From Enterosoma sp964427595 (GTDB taxonomy: Bacteria > Bacillota_I > Bacilli_A > RFN20 > CAG-288): a stretch of DNA of 64,000 nt. Positions 60,115 through 64,000 of the stretch are shown piece by piece. Each line of letters starts with the position of its first letter. The first letter of the stretch is position 1. The translations under genes and the position numbers were made by a program. Below the pieces are notes generated by a model. It did no database searches and had not been told where the DNA came from. It worked only from the letters and a program-made list of their open reading frames with translations. The DNA lies in NCBI GenBank assembly GCA_964427595.1, contig CAYRUQ010000002.1, positions 1-64,000 of the forward strand. Direction: 5' to 3'.

Positions 60115-61481
60115 GTAAAAATGAGATTTTAGTCATCGTTTACTCCTGTGTCCTCGTCATCCTTTTATGTTTGAGCTTCTTCTTCTCTTCCTCTGATATG
60201 GCTTATGGCTCAGTCGATTCTTTCAGATATGAAAAAGCACTAAAAGATGATCCTAATAACAAAAAATTACTGACCGCTCAGAAATTATCAGTTGATTATT
60301 CAAAGACGATTTCAACAATCCTCTTCTGTAACGACACTGTCAACGCCGGCCTTGACTCACTTTCAACTTTAGTCGGTGTCAACCTAGCGTATGTGGTGTT
60401 AACTGATTTAGATGCTGTCGCTTTAGCAGAGTCAGCTGAATTATGGGGACTTGTCGCTTCTATCATCTGTCTTATCATCAAGATCACTTTCGGAGAGATC
60501 ATCGCTAAATCAGTCGGTAAGATCTACAACTTCAAACTGACAGTTGTTTATTCAAGAATTTTAGACTTCTTAAAATATCTCTTCTACCCTATCACTTTCT
60601 TAGTTTCATCCTTTGGTGAAATAGTCGTTTCTCCTATCACTAAGAATGTCAAAGATGTCGTCATCATTGAAGATGATCTTCATGAGATGGTTGATGATAT
60701 CGAAAATAACGGCCAGGTCGATGAAAAGAAAGCCAATCTCCTTCATGAGACGATCAGATACACGCATACTGAAGCTTATGAGGTCATGACTCCTCGTGTT
60801 GATTTAAATGCGATTGATATCGACGATGACATCAACGATATCATCAATGATCCAGACATCTACACCAACTCTCGTATCCCAGTTTACAAAGAGACGATTG
60901 ATAACATCATCGGTTATGTTAAAAGTAAAGAACTGATGGTCGCTAAGATCACCGGGCAAGAGATCAAGTTAAAGGATATCCTTCTTGAACCTCTTCGCTT
61001 TCCTAGATCAACTGAGATCAATGAAATCTTAAAGACCTTCAAAACTAAGAAAGAACACTTCGCCATCGTCATGGATGAATATGGAGGCGTTGAAGGTGTC
61101 ATCACGATGGAAGACATCTTAGAAGAAATCGTCGGTGAAATCTGGGACGAAAACGATGATCCCGACGCCCGTTATTCAAAGAAGAAAGACGGCAGTTATA
61201 TCATCGATGGTTCTCTCACTTTGGAAGACTTCTGTGATCTTTTCGAACTCGATTATGATGAATTAGATACTGAATATGTCACTATCGGTGGTTATATCGT
61301 TGAACTTCTCGATGATAAATTCGCTAAAGTCAACGATGTCGTCACTTTAGAAAATCTTGAGATCAAAGTCATCGCCGTTGAAAAGACCGGTGTGGTTGAA
61401 AAACTTCTTGTCAAAAAGATTGAAGAGGATGAGGAAGATGATGAAAAGGAAGAAGAACCTAAACAAGAGGAAGATGATTGA
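60111..61481 (+). CDS. CNNM/CorC-type transporter-associated protein
   Basis: 456 residues: a DUF21/CNNM membrane domain (about 1-180) with FFFSSSDMAYGS, two CBS modules (about 195-340; TNSRIPVYKETIDNIIGYVK, MDEYGGVEGVITMEDILEEIVGEIWDE) and the CorC_HlyC domain (about 355-440; YIIDGSLTLEDFCDLF). The end is a run of acidic residues. It resembles magnesium/cobalt efflux and hemolysin-C-like proteins. Its 3' end overlaps ogt by 23 bases. Confidence 0.92.
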   Translation: MSKNEILVIVYSCVLVILLCLSFFFSSSDMAYGSVDSFRYEKALKDDPNNKKLLTAQKLSVDYSKTISTILFCNDTVNAGLDSLSTLVGVNLAYVVLTDLDAVALAESAELWGLVASIICLIIKITFGEIIAKSVGKIYNFKLTVVYSRILDFLKYLFYPITFLVSSFGEIVVSPITKNVKDVVIIEDDLHEMVDDIENNGQVDEKKANLLHETIRYTHTEAYEVMTPRVDLNAIDIDDDINDIINDPDIYTNSRIPVYKETIDNIIGYVKSKELMVAKITGQEIKLKDILLEPLRFPRSTEINEILKTFKTKKEHFAIVMDEYGGVEGVITMEDILEEIVGEIWDENDDPDARYSKKKDGSYIIDGSLTLEDFCDLFELDYDELDTEYVTIGGYIVELLDDKFAKVNDVVTLENLEIKVIAVEKTGVVEKLLVKKIEEDEEDDEKEEEPKQEEDD

Positions 61482-61917
61482 TCTCTAAATCTAAAAGCCT
61501 TTCTTTTAACCCGTCCTTCTTTCCTAGGAAGTATCCTTGTCTATTATCTTGATAGATGACTCTATGACAAGGTATCAGGAAAGGAAGCGGGTTATTTTTT
61601 AATGCCTGTCCGATAGCTTGATAAGATTTAATTCCTAGTTTAATAGCGATGTCTTTATAGGTCATAGTTTCTCCATAGGCAATAGTGCTGACTATACTTA
61701 AGACTTTCATTTGAAAAGAAGAACCATTGAGTTTGAACTGACTTTTAAAAGAAATCAGTCTTCCTTCTAGATAAAGGTTTAATTCCTTCTTAAGAAAAAA
61801 GAAGGTTTCTTCATCAAACTCTTCTTCTAAAAGAGTCGGTCTTATTAAGGTGATGAAAAAACCTTCTGTTTCAACTTTTAAATTTCCGATATGAGTCTTG
61901 ATTATCCCTTCACTCAC
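61459..61917 (-). CDS. ogt: Methylated-DNA-protein-cysteine methyltransferase
   Basis: 152 residues. The acceptor-cysteine motif is PCHRVI in LIPCHRVIYQDNRQGYFLG, and the helix-turn-helix pattern GETMTYKDIAIKLGIKSYQAIGQAL marks the MGMT/Ogt DNA-binding domain. Repairs O6-alkylguanine by suicide transfer. It overlaps cysE by 8 bases, an unusual pairing with cysteine synthesis. Confidence 0.95.
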   Translation of the reverse strand: MSEGIIKTHIGNLKVETEGFFITLIRPTLLEEEFDEETFFFLKKELNLYLEGRLISFKSQFKLNGSSFQMKVLSIVSTIAYGETMTYKDIAIKLGIKSYQAIGQALKNNPLPFLIPCHRVIYQDNRQGYFLGKKDGLKERLLDLEINHLPLV

Positions 61918-62737
61918 TCTTCTTATCCTTAGGAACGATAATCAGTTCGTCTTTAGACTGGTAAACTTTCGAGTGTTTAGGAATTGAATGAAGGATATGA
62001 GTATTAGCACCGATAGTGGTATTTTCTCCGATTATCGTATCTCCGCCAAGGATAGTCGCACAGGAATAAATCGTGCAGTTATCCTCGATAGTAGGATGTC
62101 TTTTCTCTCCTTTAAGACATCTTCCTCTACTTAAAGAGAGAGCTCCTAAAGTGACACCTTGATAAAGCTTGACATTCTTACCGATGACACAAGTCTCACC
62201 GATGACGATTCCAGTCCCATGATCGATGAAGAAATATTCACCGATAGTAGCTCCTGGATTGATATCAATACCTGTAGAACGATGAGCGTCTTCAGTCGCA
62301 AGTCTCGCTAAAAATTTTAAATCCATCTGATAGAGAAGATGACCGATTCTATAGTTAGAAATCGCAGAAAAACCTGGGTAACAGAGGATGATCTCTTGAA
62401 TGGATTCAGAAGCAGGATCGCCTTCTAAGATAGCTTCAGCAGAACTGAGAAGTATCTCTCTAGTCTGAGGAAGAGAGGAGAGAAAATACTCTAGTTTCTC
62501 ATCAGCATTTTCAACCTTAAAATCATTTAAAATCGTGCTTAATCTCTCTCTGACTTTTTCAGTTAATGAGACAACTGTCTCATAAGTGAAAACCGGAGAT
62601 AAATAATCTAAAACAAGCAGTTTTTTAACATCGCTTAAAAAGGAATAAAAGAGAGCTTTATCAAAGCTGATCTTAGGATCACTAGCTCTATTCTCATAAG
62701 AGCTAAGTAAGTTTTTAATCAATTCTTTATCACTCAT
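61910..62737 (-). CDS. cysE: Serine O-acetyltransferase
   Basis: 275 residues: a helical N-terminal part, then a left-handed beta-helix of hexapeptide repeats (about 150-260) with DINPGATIGEYFFIDHGTGIVIGETCVIG. Catalytic His in EDAHR and HGTG are as in CysE. It makes O-acetylserine for CysK, whose C-terminal binding is a known control. The C-terminus here ends SKDELIIVPKDKKSE without the usual terminal Ile that binds CysK. Overlaps cysK by 8 bases. Confidence 0.95.
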   Translation of the reverse strand: MSDKELIKNLLSSYENRASDPKISFDKALFYSFLSDVKKLLVLDYLSPVFTYETVVSLTEKVRERLSTILNDFKVENADEKLEYFLSSLPQTREILLSSAEAILEGDPASESIQEIILCYPGFSAISNYRIGHLLYQMDLKFLARLATEDAHRSTGIDINPGATIGEYFFIDHGTGIVIGETCVIGKNVKLYQGVTLGALSLSRGRCLKGEKRHPTIEDNCTIYSCATILGGDTIIGENTTIGANTHILHSIPKHSKVYQSKDELIIVPKDKKSE

Positions 62738-63653
62738 AAAGACCTTCCACTGAAAGATATCTCTCCCCGTTATCGGGAAGGATAGTCACGATATTCAAAC
62801 CGGGATATCTTCTGCTGATTTCAACAGCTCCAAAGAGATTGCAACCTGAGGAAATTCCGCAAAGTAAGCCTTCTTCTTTAGCTAATATCCTTGTAAATTC
62901 AAATGCATCTTCATTAGAAACAGTCAGTACTTCATCTACGACATCAAGATCAAGAACCCCAGGTTTAAAACCGGCTCCAATGCCTTGAATCTTATGAGAG
63001 CCTGCCTTCTTTGAAGTGATAAAAGGAGAAGAGAGGGGTTCAAGACCGATGACTTTGATATCCTTGTTCTTCTCTTTAAGATATCTTCCGACACCGCTTA
63101 TTGTTCCACCGGTTCCAAAAGATGTGACAAAGATATCAATCTTACCTTCCAAAGCACTATAAATCTCAGGACCAGTAGTTAAGTAATGAGCTTTAGAATT
63201 ACTTAAATTTTCAAACTGCTCAGGCATGAATGTCTTCTCATGAGAGTCAATAAATTCTTCAGCTGCTTTAACAGCTCCAGTCATACCTAAAGAAGCATCA
63301 GTCAAGATGACTTCAGCTCCATATGCTCTCATCATTCTGACTCTTTCAATTGAAGCGCTAGCCGGCATGAAGATGACAAGAGAAAGTTTAAGATAAGCAC
63401 AGATGCTAGCAAGTCCGATACCGGTGTTACCAGAAGTCGGTTCGACGATGATTGTTTCTTTATCGATCTTGCCTTCCTTGATAGCATCTTCAATCATGAA
63501 CTTAGAAGCTCTATCTTTGATTGAACCAGTTGGATTACATCTCTCAAGTTTAGCGTAAATCTCACCTGTTAAAGAAAACCTCTCTTTGATTTTAGATAAT
63601 CGAACAAGAGGTGTATCTCCGATCAAATCCAACAAGTTTTCCTTGATATTCAT
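62730..63653 (-). CDS. cysK: Cysteine synthase A
   Basis: 307 residues of a pyridoxal-phosphate enzyme forming cysteine from O-acetylserine and sulfide. The Schiff-base lysine lies in CNPTGSIKDRAS; the phosphate-binding loop is SFGTGGTISG and the PTSGNTGIGLA loop binds substrate. Complete length. First gene of the cysK-cysE-ogt operon; a TATAAT-type box and short leader stand upstream. Confidence 0.97.
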   Translation of the reverse strand: MNIKENLLDLIGDTPLVRLSKIKERFSLTGEIYAKLERCNPTGSIKDRASKFMIEDAIKEGKIDKETIIVEPTSGNTGIGLASICAYLKLSLVIFMPASASIERVRMMRAYGAEVILTDASLGMTGAVKAAEEFIDSHEKTFMPEQFENLSNSKAHYLTTGPEIYSALEGKIDIFVTSFGTGGTISGVGRYLKEKNKDIKVIGLEPLSSPFITSKKAGSHKIQGIGAGFKPGVLDLDVVDEVLTVSNEDAFEFTRILAKEEGLLCGISSGCNLFGAVEISRRYPGLNIVTILPDNGERYLSVEGLYE

Positions 63654-63733
63654 GTCTATCTCTCTTTCATGTACACACTAAATTATAAAGTTTATATTAA
63701 TTCTCTACAACGAAAGTGAAATAGGATTTATTC

Positions 63734-63761
63734 TTGTTAAAAATTAAAAAATCGATATAAT
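63734..63761 (+). promoter_or_regulatory. Promoter of tRNA-Leu(CAA)
   Basis: TTGTTA at 63734-63739, 16-base spacer and consensus TATAAT at 63756-63761, 12 bases before the tRNA. Confidence 0.75.
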
Positions 63762-63773
63762 ATCTCTTGCCTT

Positions 63774-63858
63774 GCCTTCGTGTTGAAATTGGTATACAAG
63801 GTGGACTCAAAATCCACTGGCCTGATAAGCCATGCCGGTTCAAGTCCGGCCGAAGGCA
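63774..63858 (+). tRNA. tRNA-Leu (anticodon CAA)
   Basis: 85 bases, class II. Acceptor GCCTTCG (63774-63780) pairs with CGAAGGC (63851-63857), discriminator A at 63858. The anticodon stem GTGGA/TCCAC holds CTCAAAA, so the anticodon is CAA (reads TTG). A variable arm (TGGC-CTGATAA-GCCA) and the T-arm GCCGG-TTCAAGT-CCGGC are intact. No CCA is encoded. Confidence 0.96.
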
Positions 63859-63874
63859 TTTGATAGAAACTGAT

Positions 63875-63896
63875 AACCCGCTTAGTCGGGTTTTTT
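63875..63896 (+). terminator. Terminator of tRNA-Leu(CAA)
   Basis: 6-bp stem AACCCG (63875-63880) with CGGGTT (63887-63892), 6-base loop and a run of T to 63896. Confidence 0.88.
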
Positions 63897-63945
63897 CTTT
63901 TTATTAGAAGTCTCTAATCTTATAAAATATTTGAGGAGAGAGTCT

Positions 63946-64000
63946 ATGCAAAAGATAAAGATAATCAAAGCTGATATCACTGATCTAGCTGTTGATTGCA
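63946..64000 (+). CDS. Macro-domain protein, start only
   Basis: The window ends 18 codons into this gene. Its start, MQKIKIIKADITDLAVDC, is the typical beginning of a macro domain (K-I-x-x-x-x-x-DIT-x-x-x-VD-A), found in ADP-ribose and O-acetyl-ADP-ribose deacetylases. GAGGAGAG lies 6-7 bases before the ATG. The rest lies beyond the window. Confidence 0.75.
   Translation, partial: MQKIKIIKADITDLAVDC

Noticed and set aside
1..64000. CRISPR arrays, insertion sequences and prophage genes
   Set aside because: No spaced direct repeats of 25-40 bases, no transposase and no phage structural genes were seen.

Overview
The window is a gene-dense, low-GC (visibly AT-rich), single-chromosome stretch from a Bacillota bacterium. 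The SufCDSUB operon, GatCAB, the GdpP-L9-DnaB-WalJ-RlmH block, ComFA/ComFC and an AgrA/AgrC-type two-component system are all Firmicutes hallmarks. TGA is a real stop codon (for example in dnaB, sufU and gatA), so this is not a Mycoplasma-code organism. The gene content fits a gut-associated member of class Bacilli of the Erysipelotrichales/RF39 kind, but the species cannot be fixed from this sequence. There are no insertion sequences, prophage genes or CRISPR arrays; nearly everything is chromosomal core plus a few accessory loci.

Layout. 1-900: a truncated RNase HIII remnant and a small secreted DUF3221-like protein. 951-6532 (minus): ileS-lspA-rluD-aminopeptidase. 6704-9029 (minus): metallopeptidase, rRNA methyltransferase, hydrolase, ended by a terminator that contains the last stop codon. 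9092-11427 (plus): tRNA-Leu(GAG), then a LytTR response regulator and its GHKL histidine kinase. 11372-13212 (minus): an ECF sigma factor translationally coupled to a membrane-anchored serpin, the most unusual locus here. 13366-17937 (minus): a sugar-use operon (duplicated lipoprotein, domain-permuted GH3 glycosidase, small membrane protein) with a cre-type operator. 18279-20746 (plus): a LOTUS-LOTUS-DUF3825 protein and a GNAT. 20715-27142 (minus): sufC-sufD-sufS-sufU-sufB-mnmG. 27222-31470 (minus): HIT protein and two lipoproteins, one parvulin-like. 31613 (plus): an orphan ParA. 32424-38475 (minus): gatC-gatA-gatB-tgt-queA-queH, a tRNA charging and modification operon. 38558-42882 (minus): pcrA-ligA. 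43040-46209: FtsX-type ABC exporter. 46448: tRNA-Gln. 46580-51765: gdpP-rplI-dnaB-walJ-rlmH. 51880-55155: HAD, acyl-ACP thioesterase, comFA, comFC. 55251: a candidate small RNA. 55511: a large membrane protein with a long disordered tail. 57937-61481: tRNA-Pro, ZIP transporter and two tandem CNNM/CorC proteins. 61459-63653: cysK-cysE-ogt. 63774: tRNA-Leu(CAA). 63946: the start of a macro-domain gene.

Recurrent themes. Genes inside operons overlap by 1-20 bases and show good Shine-Dalgarno sequences, while several operon-leading genes (467, 9029, 31613, 58114) have a -10 box only 6-10 bases before the ATG and look leaderless. Convergent genes often overlap at their 3' ends. Where an upstream start lacked support, the start was moved to the ATG with a Shine-Dalgarno; such changes are stated in each entry.
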